A stretch of 64,000 bases of DNA from CAVYXF01 sp963772335 (GTDB taxonomy: Bacteria; Pseudomonadota; Alphaproteobacteria; Rhizobiales; Rhodomicrobiaceae), in the NCBI GenBank assembly GCA_963772335.1, contig CAVYXF010000001.1, positions 1,302,001 to 1,366,000 of the forward strand. Direction: 5' to 3'. Shown in pieces: positions 53,040 to 62,364 of the stretch (position 1 is its first letter; each line of letters starts with the position of its first letter). The translations under genes and the position numbers were made by a program. The notes beneath the pieces were generated by a model. That model did not search any database. It saw only the letters and a program-made list of their open reading frames with translations, and was not told the DNA's origin.

Positions 53040-55817
53040 ATGGGCAGCATCTTCAATTTCCTGACAGAACAGCACGACGTCCGGCTTGTGCTCCTGGCGA
53101 TCGCCATGGCAGCGGCCTGCAGCTTCGTCACGTTCACCGTGTTCTCGCATCTGCTCGCGAGAAACAGCCTCCACAATCGCGGCTGGCTGCTGCTCACCGT
53201 GCTTTGCCTGGCAACCGGCATTTGGGCAAGCCACGTCATCATGGCACTCGCGCTTCTTGCGGATGGCCGCAGCTATAACCCGCTGCTTGGCGGATTGTCC
53301 TTCCTTGCTGCAGCCGCGACTTCGGCGACCGGCATCGTTATAGCCAAGCGTGACGGACGGGCGATGGCCGCTGCGGGGGGTGCGACCATCGGGCTCGGCA
53401 TCGCACTGACGCATTTTCTTGGGATGTCGGGCTTCGGCTTTGCAGGCGTGCCGGAATGGAGCCCAGCGCTCGCGGCATTCGCCGCCACAGCCGGAGCCGC
53501 GCTCTGCGCGGCAGCTTTCCTCGCCTTCCGCGAATATCTCGGAACGAAGGCGCTGCTCTTCGGCGCGCCCCTGCTCGCGGCCAGCATCGCGATCACGTTG
53601 CTGACCGCTCAAGCGGCATTCAGTCTGACACCTCACGCCCCAGCTGTCCCGGGCGGAGACCAGATTGATGTGCTGATCTTTACTCTCGCCATTGCAGCGA
53701 TCACCGCACTTTTGCTTACGGCAGGCTTTGTCGCAGCGCTGCTCGACGGCCGCGCTATGCGCGCCACCTTTTCGCGGCTCGACGAGTTGGTGGATGCCGT
53801 TTTCGACGGTGTTGTCATTGCTCATGACGGCAAGATCGTCGACATCAATGCACGCGTCATCGAGCTGAGCGGACGCAGACAGCAAGACCTCGCCGGACGG
53901 GATGTATTTGGTGATTTGATGAGCCCGAAACGGCGCTCTGCCGCGCCCGGCGCGACCGTAAACTTTGAATCCAGCCTGGTCACGGCTGCGGGGCCTACAA
54001 TACCCGTGCAGGTGTTACGCCGTCCCCTGCACTCCTTTGCGCGCGCGAATGAGGTCTATGTGTTGCGCGATTTGCGTGAACGGAGGGAGGGGGCGAACCG
54101 GATTACCGAGCTCACCGATGAAATTCGGCAGTATCAGCAGGATCTGCGCCGGCGCAATTTCCTTCTTGAAGGCATGCTGAACAACGTGTCGGAAGGTTGG
54201 TGCATGTTCGACGCCGACCAGTGCGTCACCATCAGTAATGAGCGTTACGCGGCGCTTTATGGACTCTCGCCTGAAGTCATCAAGCCTGGCACGCATCTGC
54301 GTGATATTATCCAGATGCGTATCGACAAGGGTCTGTACACCGGGGCCTCCCCCACTGCCTATCTGGAGGAACGTCTCGCGCCGATCGAGAGGGCGAGCGA
54401 GACACTGCATGAGCTTACCGACGGACGCTTGATTTCTATTAACCGCCGTCCGATGCCCGGCGGCGGCTGGGTGACAATCCATAAGGATGTAACCGAGCAG
54501 CGCCGCATGGAGGCGGAGAACCAACATCTCGCGGGGCACGACAGCCGCACCGACCTTCCAAACCGCGAGCTGTTGTCTCAGCAGCTCAGCGACGCTCTGA
54601 TCGCCGCGGCACGCAACAAGCGGCGCCTCGTGGTGCTGATTGTCAACCTTGACAATTTCCGGGAGGTGAACAACTCCCTCGGCCATGCCGCCGGCGATGC
54701 CTTGCTCGCGGCTGTGGCCGAGCGGCTGCGCGAACATACCCGCAAGAGCACAATCCTCGGCCGGTTCGGTGACGACGAATTCGTGCTGGTGGAGGCTGTC
54801 GACCAGCCGGGCCGAGACGCCGCCGCCCTCGCCGGACGCATCCAGCAACAGCTCCGCGCACCATTCAATCTGAACGGCACGCCGGTAACGATCGAGACCA
54901 CGATGGGTATCGCCATCTCACCTGGCGACGGCACCGATGCCGACACGATCTTGAAAAGCGCTGATCTCGCCCTTTATCGCGCCAAGAAGGAGGTACGCGG
55001 CTCCTACCTGTTTTTCGAGCCGACGATGGAGCGGCAGCTGAAGGATCAGCTCAGCCTCGAACATGACCTGCGCGAAGCGCTCCTGAACGGCGAGTTCGAG
55101 CTGCACTATCAGCCAATCGTCAACTTGCAACGCAATGCGATCAGCGGCTTTGAGGCGCTGCTGCGCTGGAACCATCCCGCCCGCGGTTTGGTTTCGCCGG
55201 CGGTCTTCCTGGAGACCGCTGAAAAAATCAGCGTGATCTCGGCGATAGACGAATGGACGCTGCGCCAGGCTTGCTCCGAGGCAAGCCAATGGCCCGATCC
55301 TTTGAAGGTCGCCATTAATATCTCGCCAGCTCGGTTCCAGTCGCGCGATTTCGTGCGCGGGGTGATCAGCGCTCTGGCATCCACCGGGCTAAACGCGCAG
55401 CGGCTCGAGATCGAGATCTCCGAAACGATTATCGCCGAAGACAAGGAGAGGGCGCTGGCAACCCTGCGCCAGCTGTCGGATATCGGTGTGCAGATTACGC
55501 TCGACGATTTTGGGACAGGGTTCGCATCGCTCAACTATTTGCGCGAATTCCCGATCCAGCGCATTAAGATCGATCGGTCATTCATGAGCAACCTGTCCCG
55601 CCAGCCCGACTCGCAGGTCATTGTGCGCACCTTGGCGCGCCTGGGCGCAGGCTTAGGCATCGCCACAACGGCGGAAGGTGTGGAGACCCAAGAGCAGTTC
55701 GAGCTGGTGCGGAGCGAAGGCTATACGGAAATGCAGGGCTACTACTTCAGTCCGCCGAAGAGAGCTCAAGAAATCCAGGCGCTGTTCCAGCCAAAATCCG
55801 ACAGCGCTGTCGCATAA
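53040..55817 (+). CDS. Multidomain c-di-GMP enzyme: MHYT-like membrane sensor, PAS, GGDEF, EAL
   Basis: 925 residues from ATG 53040 (TTG 53013 is an alternative). About seven membrane helices at the N-terminus carry divergent MHYT-type motifs (GIWASHVIMALAL and ALTHFLGMSGF), suggesting metal or gas sensing. Two PAS units follow (about 250-350, GVVIAHDGKIVDINARV, and 380-490, GWCMFDADQCVTISNERY). The GGDEF domain reads RFGDDEF. The EAL domain keeps FEALLRW, INISPARFQ, DDFGTGFASL, KIDRSF and EGVET. It can probably degrade c-di-GMP; synthesis is uncertain. It stands alone after the phn wreckage. Confidence 0.87.
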   Translation: MGSIFNFLTEQHDVRLVLLAIAMAAACSFVTFTVFSHLLARNSLHNRGWLLLTVLCLATGIWASHVIMALALLADGRSYNPLLGGLSFLAAAATSATGIVIAKRDGRAMAAAGGATIGLGIALTHFLGMSGFGFAGVPEWSPALAAFAATAGAALCAAAFLAFREYLGTKALLFGAPLLAASIAITLLTAQAAFSLTPHAPAVPGGDQIDVLIFTLAIAAITALLLTAGFVAALLDGRAMRATFSRLDELVDAVFDGVVIAHDGKIVDINARVIELSGRRQQDLAGRDVFGDLMSPKRRSAAPGATVNFESSLVTAAGPTIPVQVLRRPLHSFARANEVYVLRDLRERREGANRITELTDEIRQYQQDLRRRNFLLEGMLNNVSEGWCMFDADQCVTISNERYAALYGLSPEVIKPGTHLRDIIQMRIDKGLYTGASPTAYLEERLAPIERASETLHELTDGRLISINRRPMPGGGWVTIHKDVTEQRRMEAENQHLAGHDSRTDLPNRELLSQQLSDALIAAARNKRRLVVLIVNLDNFREVNNSLGHAAGDALLAAVAERLREHTRKSTILGRFGDDEFVLVEAVDQPGRDAAALAGRIQQQLRAPFNLNGTPVTIETTMGIAISPGDGTDADTILKSADLALYRAKKEVRGSYLFFEPTMERQLKDQLSLEHDLREALLNGEFELHYQPIVNLQRNAISGFEALLRWNHPARGLVSPAVFLETAEKISVISAIDEWTLRQACSEASQWPDPLKVAINISPARFQSRDFVRGVISALASTGLNAQRLEIEISETIIAEDKERALATLRQLSDIGVQITLDDFGTGFASLNYLREFPIQRIKIDRSFMSNLSRQPDSQVIVRTLARLGAGLGIATTAEGVETQEQFELVRSEGYTEMQGYYFSPPKRAQEIQALFQPKSDSAVA

Positions 55818-55841
55818 GGATAGCCTTGGATTGAATACTGC

Positions 55842-57683
55842 CTATTCCAGATGGCTGGCGATCGCAGCTGCTGATACGGATCGCGTCCCGTCTTGGCGCT
55901 TCCGCTCCTGACCAGCACCGCCGCTTAGGACATCGAGCAGAACGGCCTCAGGGGCTGCGCGCTGCGGCGGGGCGGCGGCGTCTGGCAGCACATCGGAAGT
56001 GGTACCTGGCATGGCCGGGGTAGCCGGAGAGGCTGCATCCGGTGCCGCGGGCGGAGCCGAGCCCTCAGTGGCTGGCTGGACGGACTTCTCCTCCAGCGGC
56101 TCAGCAGGAGCACGCGTTTCGGTCGACGCTGCGTCGGTTGTCGGATTATCGGGAGCCGGTGCCGAGACAGCACTCGCAGGCTCCGGCTCCGATGGGCCGA
56201 TCGCGATATTTGAAGACACAAGCATGAGCCAGTAGAGCACCGCGCCCGTTCCCAGCAGCAGCAGGAGGAGGATAATCATCGCCGCTCTCCATAAGCGGTA
56301 GAACGGCCGGCGTTGGCGCTGCGCCAACTCCGCACCTGGCGCAAGGAGCTTGCGGTATGCCTCAGTCGCCCGCTCAAGGCGCCGTTCGGCTTCCTCGCTT
56401 GGATCGACATCGGGATGGTAAAGCTCGAGCAACCGCCGATAGGCTGCGCGGATCTCTTCGGGGTTGGCGGATGAATCGAGGCCGAGATGCGCAAAAGGAT
56501 CGTCGCTCTCACGCTCTTCGATTTTCGGCTCGACCTCTCCCTCTGGCTTTCTTGCCTTTGACAATGGTACTAGCGCCGTGCCCTTCGGCACCTGCGCGGG
56601 CGATTCCGGCGACGGTACGGCTGGCACTGCCTCCGACTGCTTCGCCGCCGGCTTCGGCTTCTCTATAACTGGGTCAGGCGCATCCCTCGCCACAATGACG
56701 GCTGGCTTAAGGATCTCGGCCGCTGGCTTAACACTATTCCCAGCGCGCCCAGCCTCGATCGCACCAGCAAGGGCTTTCATCTTCAGCTTCGCCGGCATCG
56801 CGGGAGCAGGCGTCGCGATCGCTGGCTGAGGCGCCTTCTCGGCAAGTTTGGATGTCTTCGTCAGAGCGCCGGGAGACCGAAACATCGTCTCGGCAGTCTG
56901 GCGAGGCACGTCCGTGATCTTGCTGGCGGCCTCCGCAGTCTGACCGAGCACGTCCGCCACCCTGATGGCGGCTTCCGCAGTCTGACCGAGCACGTCCGCC
57001 ACCCTGATGGCGGCTTCCGCAGTCTGACCGGGCACGTCCGCCACCTTGATGGCGGCCTCCGCAGTCTGACGAGGCACGTCCGCCACCTTGATGGCGGCCT
57101 CCGCAGCCTGACCGGGAACGTCCGCCGCCTTGATGGCGGCCTCCGGCTCCGGCACGACAGCCGCATCCTGCATCGCCTTCGTCTCAGGCGTCGGCCAGCT
57201 CTGCGCAGGTGTCGCCCACCAGCTCTTCGGCCTGATGAAACCCGTGGGCAAAATGGTTTCAAGATCGCCCTGGGTGCTGTTCAGCTGGCTTTGCGTAAGA
57301 TTGCCGGCGCCGGCAAAACTTGCTCCGGCCAGCACCGCGCCGTCGAGCTGTACGCTATGGAAATCCGCCTGGTCGAGCACTGCGCCGCTCAGGTCGGCAT
57401 TCGTCAACCTTGCACCATTCAGCCGCGCACGGCCGAGATCCGCCCCCCTGAGGCACGCCCCCTCGAGATCGGCGTCGACCAGTGTCGCATGCCGCAGCAT
57501 GGCGCTCTCGAGATTGGCCGCACGCAGGTTGATCGGTCCGCCATTGCTCGGTCCGAGCTGGCGTTGGCCGAGGGTGAGCTCCACACCTGCCAGGTCCGGC
57601 ACAATCTCCGGATGCTGATTTCGCCAGGCGTTGAAGGCGCGGGCACCTTCACGAAGCTGGCGGAGGTGGTCGGGATTGGCCAT
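55842..57683 (-). CDS. Pentapeptide-repeat / DnaJ-domain fusion with one membrane helix
   Basis: 613 residues. The N-terminal part (about 30-130) has pentapeptide repeats A(D/N)LxxA: INLRAANLESAMLRHATLVD, LEGACLRGADLGRARLNGAR. A 14-residue tandem repeat follows (about 181-264), then a Pro/Ala-rich linker. A J domain lies at about 395-450 (FAHLGLDSSANPEEIRAAYR, with HPD in YHPDVDPSEEAE), then a membrane helix (about 468-492, MIILLLLLLGTGAVLYWLM) and a Pro/Ala/Glu-rich tail. The HPD implies that it can recruit DnaK. The combination is unfamiliar and its role unknown. Confidence 0.8.
   Translation of the reverse strand: MANPDHLRQLREGARAFNAWRNQHPEIVPDLAGVELTLGQRQLGPSNGGPINLRAANLESAMLRHATLVDADLEGACLRGADLGRARLNGARLTNADLSGAVLDQADFHSVQLDGAVLAGASFAGAGNLTQSQLNSTQGDLETILPTGFIRPKSWWATPAQSWPTPETKAMQDAAVVPEPEAAIKAADVPGQAAEAAIKVADVPRQTAEAAIKVADVPGQTAEAAIRVADVLGQTAEAAIRVADVLGQTAEAASKITDVPRQTAETMFRSPGALTKTSKLAEKAPQPAIATPAPAMPAKLKMKALAGAIEAGRAGNSVKPAAEILKPAVIVARDAPDPVIEKPKPAAKQSEAVPAVPSPESPAQVPKGTALVPLSKARKPEGEVEPKIEERESDDPFAHLGLDSSANPEEIRAAYRRLLELYHPDVDPSEEAERRLERATEAYRKLLAPGAELAQRQRRPFYRLWRAAMIILLLLLLGTGAVLYWLMLVSSNIAIGPSEPEPASAVSAPAPDNPTTDAASTETRAPAEPLEEKSVQPATEGSAPPAAPDAASPATPAMPGTTSDVLPDAAAPPQRAAPEAVLLDVLSGGAGQERKRQDGTRSVSAAAIASHLE
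56892..57143. repeat. 42-bp minisatellite, six in-frame copies
   Basis: Six consecutive 42-base units encode variants of AEAAIKVADVPGQT on the minus strand. The two units at 56934-56975 and 56976-57017 are identical, showing recent duplication; the outer units have diverged. The unit length is a multiple of three, so copy-number change keeps the reading frame. Confidence 0.9.
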
Positions 57684-58080
57684 GCCTATCCGCTTTCAGA
57701 CAATTTCAGCCCTGCTGCAACATCGAAGAGCCGCGCTACCATTTTGAATGCCAAAGGGACAGCCCCGTACGATCAATGCGACGTTGTCACTCGCCTAAAT
57801 ATACCCTCGCACCGACGACAGCAGCATCCAATAGTTTAGCGTGAGGCTAATGCCTACTCGCCACGCATGCCGGAACCGCGCAAATCCTACGTAGAGATCG
57901 CCAAGAATTATGCCGTCATCATGGTGAGACTGATTATAAATGCGCAGATTTGATGCATCGACAGTGCGTGCGCTGTCGAGCTGCCTTTGGCGAGCATTTT
58001 GCCTCATGGACAGGACGTTGCAAGGCGTGTTGATGGTTTAGGCTGTGTGCTTGGCCAGCAAATACCGCTATTTTGATGTA
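57684..58080. other. Intergenic stretch, no gene recognised
   Basis: About 400 bases between the divergent pentapeptide/DnaJ gene and the VUT transporter gene. No intact frame, tRNA or repeat was recognised. It presumably holds both promoters. I looked for a preQ1-type riboswitch before the transporter and could not support one by eye. Confidence 0.5.
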
Positions 58081-58659
58081 ATGCCAGACATGAAGCGCGA
58101 CCCCTCACAGGCCTGGGAAGGCTACCTTTACCTCGCCCTTTACGGTGCCTGCATTCCGGCTGCAAACTGGCTGATTGGCCATGTGGGGACGACCTGCATT
58201 CCAGGTAGGCCGTGCATCATACCCGTCGCGCCGGGACTTTCCGCGCCCAGCGGCGTGCTGATGATAGGCCTCGCTTTGGTGCTGCGCGACCTGGTCCAGC
58301 GCCATCTGGGGCTGGTATGGGCGACTTGGGCGATTCTCGTCGGCGCACTGCTATCGGCGGCATTTGCGCCACCGAGCCTGGTTCTCGCCTCAGCGGCCGC
58401 CTTCCTGTTCTCGGAATTTGCCGACCTCGCAGTCTATACGCCGCTGCAGAAGAGGGGGCTGGTGCTTGCGGTGTTCGCGAGTAGCGTCGCCGGCCTCGTG
58501 ATCGACAGCATTGTGTTCCTTTATCTCGCTTTTGGCAGCCTCGATTATCTGGCCGGCCAGATCGTTGGCAAGGCGTGGATGGTCGTGCTGGCCCTGCCGT
58601 TTATTCGCTGGCTAAAACACCGCAATGAGATTGCTTTGGAACGGGCCGTCGAGCACTGA
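58081..58659 (+). CDS. VUT-family transporter (YhhQ-like)
   Basis: 192 residues from ATG 58081; earlier in-frame starts are not supported. Six hydrophobic helices and the family patterns SGVLMIGLALVLRDLVQRHLG, SAAAFLFSEFADLAVYTPLQKRG and SVAGLVIDSIVFLYLAFG. YhhQ-type members take up queuosine precursors (preQ0/preQ1), but this subgroup is broader, so the substrate is uncertain. It converges on the UDP-glucuronate decarboxylase gene over a long hairpin. Confidence 0.75.
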   Translation: MPDMKRDPSQAWEGYLYLALYGACIPAANWLIGHVGTTCIPGRPCIIPVAPGLSAPSGVLMIGLALVLRDLVQRHLGLVWATWAILVGALLSAAFAPPSLVLASAAAFLFSEFADLAVYTPLQKRGLVLAVFASSVAGLVIDSIVFLYLAFGSLDYLAGQIVGKAWMVVLALPFIRWLKHRNEIALERAVEH

Positions 58660-58687
58660 GCCACGCCTCGCGCACGAAGCTGGCGCT

Positions 58688-58724
58688 GGGCGAGCCTGCC
58701 AGCTTTCTGCTGGTAGGCTCGCCC
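58688..58724. terminator. Bidirectional hairpin between convergent genes
   Basis: GGGCGAGCCT pairs with AGGCTCGCCC, and the inner CCAGC pairs with GCTGG around TTTCT, giving about 15 pairs. It lies 28 bases after the transporter stop and about 30 bases after the stop of the decarboxylase gene on the other strand. There is no T run, but position and strength suggest a shared terminator. Confidence 0.65.
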
Positions 58725-58755
58725 ATGACAGGTCGACCGTGATATCAAGGCCGGC

Positions 58756-59808
58756 TCACGAACCGACGCGCACATCCTCAGCTGAGCGAGCAGGGGCTGG
58801 CTGAGAGAATGCAGAGACTTTCGCCGTTATCCGCCCATTCATCGCACCGGCCGGAATCGCCGCTCCATCGCGCAGCAGCGCATCGAAATAGGCGATGGTT
58901 GCCTTCAGGCCATCCTCGACCTCGGTCGTCGGCTCCCAGCCGAGCAACTCCTTCGACTTGGTAATATCGGGACGGCGGCGGCGCGGATCGTCCTGGGGCA
59001 GGTCGCGGAACACAAGCTTGGATGAGGAGCCGGTCAGCGCGATAATCTTCTCGGCCAGTTCGCGGATGGTCAGCTCCCGCGGATTGCCCATATTGATGGG
59101 GCCGGTCACACTGTCGGCGCTTTCCATCATTTTGATCATGCCATCGACCAGATCGGCGACATAGCAGAATGACCGCGTCTGGTTGCCGTCGCCATAGAGC
59201 GTAATGTCCTCGCCGCGCAGCGCCTGCAGGATGAAATTCGATACCACCCGCCCATCATCGGGATGCATGTTCGGGCCGTAGGTATTGAAGATCCGCACCA
59301 CCTTGATCTTCAGCCGGTGCTGGCGGTAATAGTCGAAGAACAGCGTCTCGGCGCAGCGCTTGCCCTCGTCATAGCAGGCGCGAAATCCCACCGGATTGAC
59401 ATTGCCCCAATAGCTCTCGATTTGCGGGTGTACGTCCGGGTCGCCGTAAACCTCCGAGGTCGAGGCCTGCAGGATCTTGGCTCTGAGGCGCTTGGCCAGC
59501 CCCAGCATGTTGATGGCACCGTGGACGCTGGTCTTGGTGGTCTGCACCGGATCGTGCTGGTAATGGATCGGCGAGGCGGGACAGGCGAGGTTGTAGATCT
59601 CATCCACCTCGACATAGAGCGGGAATGTCACGTCATGGCGCATCAGCTCGAAGCGCTTGCTGTCGAGCAGGCTGAGCACGTTGTGCCGGGTGCCGGTGAA
59701 AAAATTATCAACGCACAGCACTTCATGTCCCTGATCGATCAGGGCCTTGCAGAGATGGGAGCCGATAAAACCTGCTCCACCCGTCACCAAAACGCGCTTG
59801 CTCAACAT
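58756..59808 (-). CDS. UDP-glucuronate decarboxylase (UDP-xylose synthase), extended SDR
   Basis: 350 residues from ATG 59808, with GGGGAAG before it. The NAD-binding loop is VTGGAGFIGSHL. ASTSEVYGDPDVHPQ and the Y-x-x-x-K pair in RACYDEGKRCAE form the active site. RIFNTYGPNMHPDDGRVVSNF and GDGNQTRSFCYVADLV are typical of UXS/Uxs-like decarboxylases. It converts UDP-glucuronate to UDP-xylose for surface polysaccharide. No polysaccharide cluster is visible next to it. Confidence 0.88.
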   Translation of the reverse strand: MLSKRVLVTGGAGFIGSHLCKALIDQGHEVLCVDNFFTGTRHNVLSLLDSKRFELMRHDVTFPLYVEVDEIYNLACPASPIHYQHDPVQTTKTSVHGAINMLGLAKRLRAKILQASTSEVYGDPDVHPQIESYWGNVNPVGFRACYDEGKRCAETLFFDYYRQHRLKIKVVRIFNTYGPNMHPDDGRVVSNFILQALRGEDITLYGDGNQTRSFCYVADLVDGMIKMMESADSVTGPINMGNPRELTIRELAEKIIALTGSSSKLVFRDLPQDDPRRRRPDITKSKELLGWEPTTEVEDGLKATIAYFDALLRDGAAIPAGAMNGRITAKVSAFSQPAPARSAEDVRVGS

Positions 59809-60130
59809 CGCCGTCTTCCCCGGATCGGTACCGTTCTGTCGAGCCGGCCTAATGAAATCTATAGCTGCAGTCAACGCCGGTACTCCCAATAAGTTGTGAG
59901 CAAGACGGCGCGCGCCACATTAAGGCCGCGCGATCCGGTTGATATCCAACTACATAAAAACGCTCAGCCGCGCTGCAGTTCCCGATAGAAGCGCAGGTGG
60001 CCGATTGGAGCCGCATTGGGGATATTGCGCCGGACGTGCGACGCGGCGGCTCTTCTCTGAAGGAAGAGAGACGGCCGCGCCGCTGTGAAGCCCCTTATGA
60101 CCTTCGCCAGCCGGGCTTTAGCTTTTCGGC
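59809..60130. other. Intergenic stretch with a possible short frame
   Basis: About 320 bases upstream of the decarboxylase and downstream of the VWA gene. On the minus strand a 56-codon frame starts with TTG overlapping the VWA stop (60134) and ends at 59964 with GHLRFYRELQRG. No family is recognised and there is no clear ribosome site; it may be a remnant. The rest likely holds the decarboxylase promoter. Confidence 0.35.
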
Positions 60131-62359
60131 TCAAGGGCGGGCAGATTTGGCGAGGCGGACGAGGTTCAAGAACTCGGCGCGATAGCCATAAGGATCGTTG
60201 CCGCGGGCTGTCTGAGCCAGCGTGAGCACATCGTCATAGCCATAGCTTCCCAGAAAGGGGAGCCCGCGCAGCAGCTGGCCGAAGGCGGCTACTCCAACAG
60301 AGAAACGCACGTCCTCCGGCGCGGCCGCTACGTCCGGCTTCTCCAGCGCGGGCGTGATCGGCAGGCTGATGAGCTTGGAGACCTCCTCCTTCGGCAGCTT
60401 ATAGCGGAGCTTTAGAAAGCCCAGCTCGCCGCCCTGCCCGGCCGGCGCAGGTGCTGCCGGCTGCTGGCTGTAGCGCAGATTGTCGACCAGCTTCGGCGCG
60501 CCGACCGGCGTCACCTCATAGATCGCGGTGACGGTATGGCCGGAGCCGATATCGCCGGCATCGACCTTGTCGTTGTTAAAATCCTCGCGAGCGAGCGCGC
60601 GGGTCTCATAGCCGATCAGCCGGTATTCGGAGACGGTGGCAGGATTGAACTCTACTTGGATCTTCACGTCCTTGGCGATGGTGAACAGTGTCGAAGACGC
60701 CTCATCGACCAGCACCTTGCGCGCCTCGTTCAGCGTATCGACGTAGGCCGCGGTACCGTTGCCGTTCTGGGCAAGGGCCTGCATCATCGCGTCATTGTAA
60801 TTGCCTTCGCCGACGCCAAGGATGGAGAGGAAAATGCCCGACGCACGCTTCCTCTCGATGAAGCCTTTCAGCTCGTCGCGATTGGAAATCCCGACATTGA
60901 AGTCACCATCGGTGGCGAGGATGATCCGGTTGACGCCATTCTTGTCGAAATGCGCCTCGGCAAGCCGGTAGGCATCGTTGATGCCGGCCGCCCCGGCGGT
61001 TGAGCCGCCGGCACCGAGCGCTTCGATGGCGGCAAGGATCTTGCCCTTCTCCGACAGCTTGGTCGGCTCCAGCGCAATGCCCGAACCCGAGGCATAGGTG
61101 ACGATGCCGACCGTGTCGTCGGGCCTCAGCTCATCGAGCAGCAGTCGGAAAGCATTCTTCACCAGGGGCAGCCGATCCTCCGGCTGCATCGAGCCGGAGA
61201 TGTCGATCAAGAAAACCAGATTGGCGCGAGGGCGCTCCGCAGGTACGACGTCATAGCCCCGCACGCCGATATGCACGAGCTTGTCGGTCGGCCTCCAGGG
61301 TGCCGGCATCACCGTAACCGTGGACTGGAATGGCGTGTCGGCGCTCTCGGGGCGCGGGTAGTCATAGGGGAAGTAGTTGATCATCTCCTCGACGCGTACG
61401 GCATCCTTCGGCGGCAGATGCCCGGTATTCAGCGCGCGCCGCACATAGGCGTAAGAGGCCGTATCCACATCGATGGAGAAGGTCGAGACCGGGTCGGTCG
61501 CTACCTGTTTCACCGGGTTGGGGGTCGTGGTTTCGAACTGATTGCGGTTCTCTTCCGGCGGTGGCATGACGCGCTGGTCGTCATCGCGCTGCATCAGCAT
61601 GGGCGCAGCATAAGGCGCAGCCGGTGCTGCACGATCGCTCGCCGACGGCGCCATCATCACCTTACCGCTGAGCGCCAAGCTCCCACCGCCAGGCTGCGGC
61701 CTGGCAGCTTTCGGTTTCCCAAGCTGCAGATTGCTGAAAGCCTCACCCGTCTTCTCGTCGCCTGCCCGGCTCGCCACATTTGCCTCGGCTCCCTGCTGTG
61801 GCTGCGGCGCAGGCTCCGGCGCCGCGGCAATCTTGCTATCGGCGGGCGCGTCTCGCTCCTCCTTTGACAGCCGGTCCTGAGCCGCAGGAGGCGGGGGCGG
61901 AGCGGCGAAATTCTGGCCCTGAGCTGGCCGCGCGGGCGCCGATGCGGGAAGGCGGGTGCTATCTCCATCTGCCAGCGCGGGCTTGGCCGGGTCCTGCTTG
62001 CGCTGCTGCTCGGTCGTGGCGCGTTCCTGGTCGGCGACGCTCGGCTCCGGCGCATAGAAGGAGCCGTTATGGGTGAAATAGAGTGACGCGGGGGTCGCCA
62101 CGAGGACAACCGCGATGCCGGCAGCGATCTTGTAGGTCATAGGCGCACGCATCTCCTGTCTCCTTTTTGAGTCCGATGCGTGCATGAGACGGGGCGTGCC
62201 CTCCTTTCCTTGGGGCTCTTCGCCAGGATTCTTGCCGGCAACTTCCGCGCCCGCATGCTCGAAGGCGGCGAGCGCAGCCGCGAGGGCGGCCGCACGCGCC
62301 TCGGGGCGAGGGGGAGGCGTTGGCAGGTCATTGAGATGTTTCAGCTCGTCGTCGGTCAT
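60131..62359 (-). CDS. von Willebrand factor A domain protein (YfbK-like), membrane-anchored
   Basis: 742 residues from ATG 62359, five bases after the sigma-factor stop. A cytoplasmic N-terminus (1-72) precedes one membrane helix (about 75-95, KIAAGIAVVLVATPASLYF), a Pro/Ala/Gln-rich linker, a YfbK N-terminal domain (about 265-350, TFSIDVDTASYAYVRR) and a VWA domain (about 375-560) with the metal site DISGSM and ATDGDFNVG. DUF3520 is at the C-terminus. An internal ATG at 62152, with AAGGAG before it and a promoter-like element at 62183-62214, could give a shorter form. The sigma-factor partnership suggests an anti-sigma or envelope-stress role. Confidence 0.87.
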   Translation of the reverse strand: MTDDELKHLNDLPTPPPRPEARAAALAAALAAFEHAGAEVAGKNPGEEPQGKEGTPRLMHASDSKRRQEMRAPMTYKIAAGIAVVLVATPASLYFTHNGSFYAPEPSVADQERATTEQQRKQDPAKPALADGDSTRLPASAPARPAQGQNFAAPPPPPAAQDRLSKEERDAPADSKIAAAPEPAPQPQQGAEANVASRAGDEKTGEAFSNLQLGKPKAARPQPGGGSLALSGKVMMAPSASDRAAPAAPYAAPMLMQRDDDQRVMPPPEENRNQFETTTPNPVKQVATDPVSTFSIDVDTASYAYVRRALNTGHLPPKDAVRVEEMINYFPYDYPRPESADTPFQSTVTVMPAPWRPTDKLVHIGVRGYDVVPAERPRANLVFLIDISGSMQPEDRLPLVKNAFRLLLDELRPDDTVGIVTYASGSGIALEPTKLSEKGKILAAIEALGAGGSTAGAAGINDAYRLAEAHFDKNGVNRIILATDGDFNVGISNRDELKGFIERKRASGIFLSILGVGEGNYNDAMMQALAQNGNGTAAYVDTLNEARKVLVDEASSTLFTIAKDVKIQVEFNPATVSEYRLIGYETRALAREDFNNDKVDAGDIGSGHTVTAIYEVTPVGAPKLVDNLRYSQQPAAPAPAGQGGELGFLKLRYKLPKEEVSKLISLPITPALEKPDVAAAPEDVRFSVGVAAFGQLLRGLPFLGSYGYDDVLTLAQTARGNDPYGYRAEFLNLVRLAKSARP
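62183..62214 (-). promoter_or_regulatory. Two-box promoter-like element inside the VWA gene
   Basis: On the minus strand: CCCAAGGAAA, eight variable bases, CGCCCCGTCTCATG. Both boxes are identical to those at 62943-62974; only the spacer differs. GGAA and CGTC are the usual cores of ECF sigma -35 and -10 boxes. It lies 31 bases before the internal ATG at 62152, so it may drive a short form of the VWA protein. Confidence 0.6.
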
Positions 62360-62364
62360 AAGCG

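Noticed and set aside
56892..57143. Regular repeats as a CRISPR array
   Set aside because: Units are directly adjacent without unique spacers and are in frame within a protein gene, so this is a minisatellite.
57960..58080. preQ1 riboswitch before the VUT transporter
   Set aside because: No convincing pseudoknot-forming C-rich loop and A-rich tail could be found by eye.
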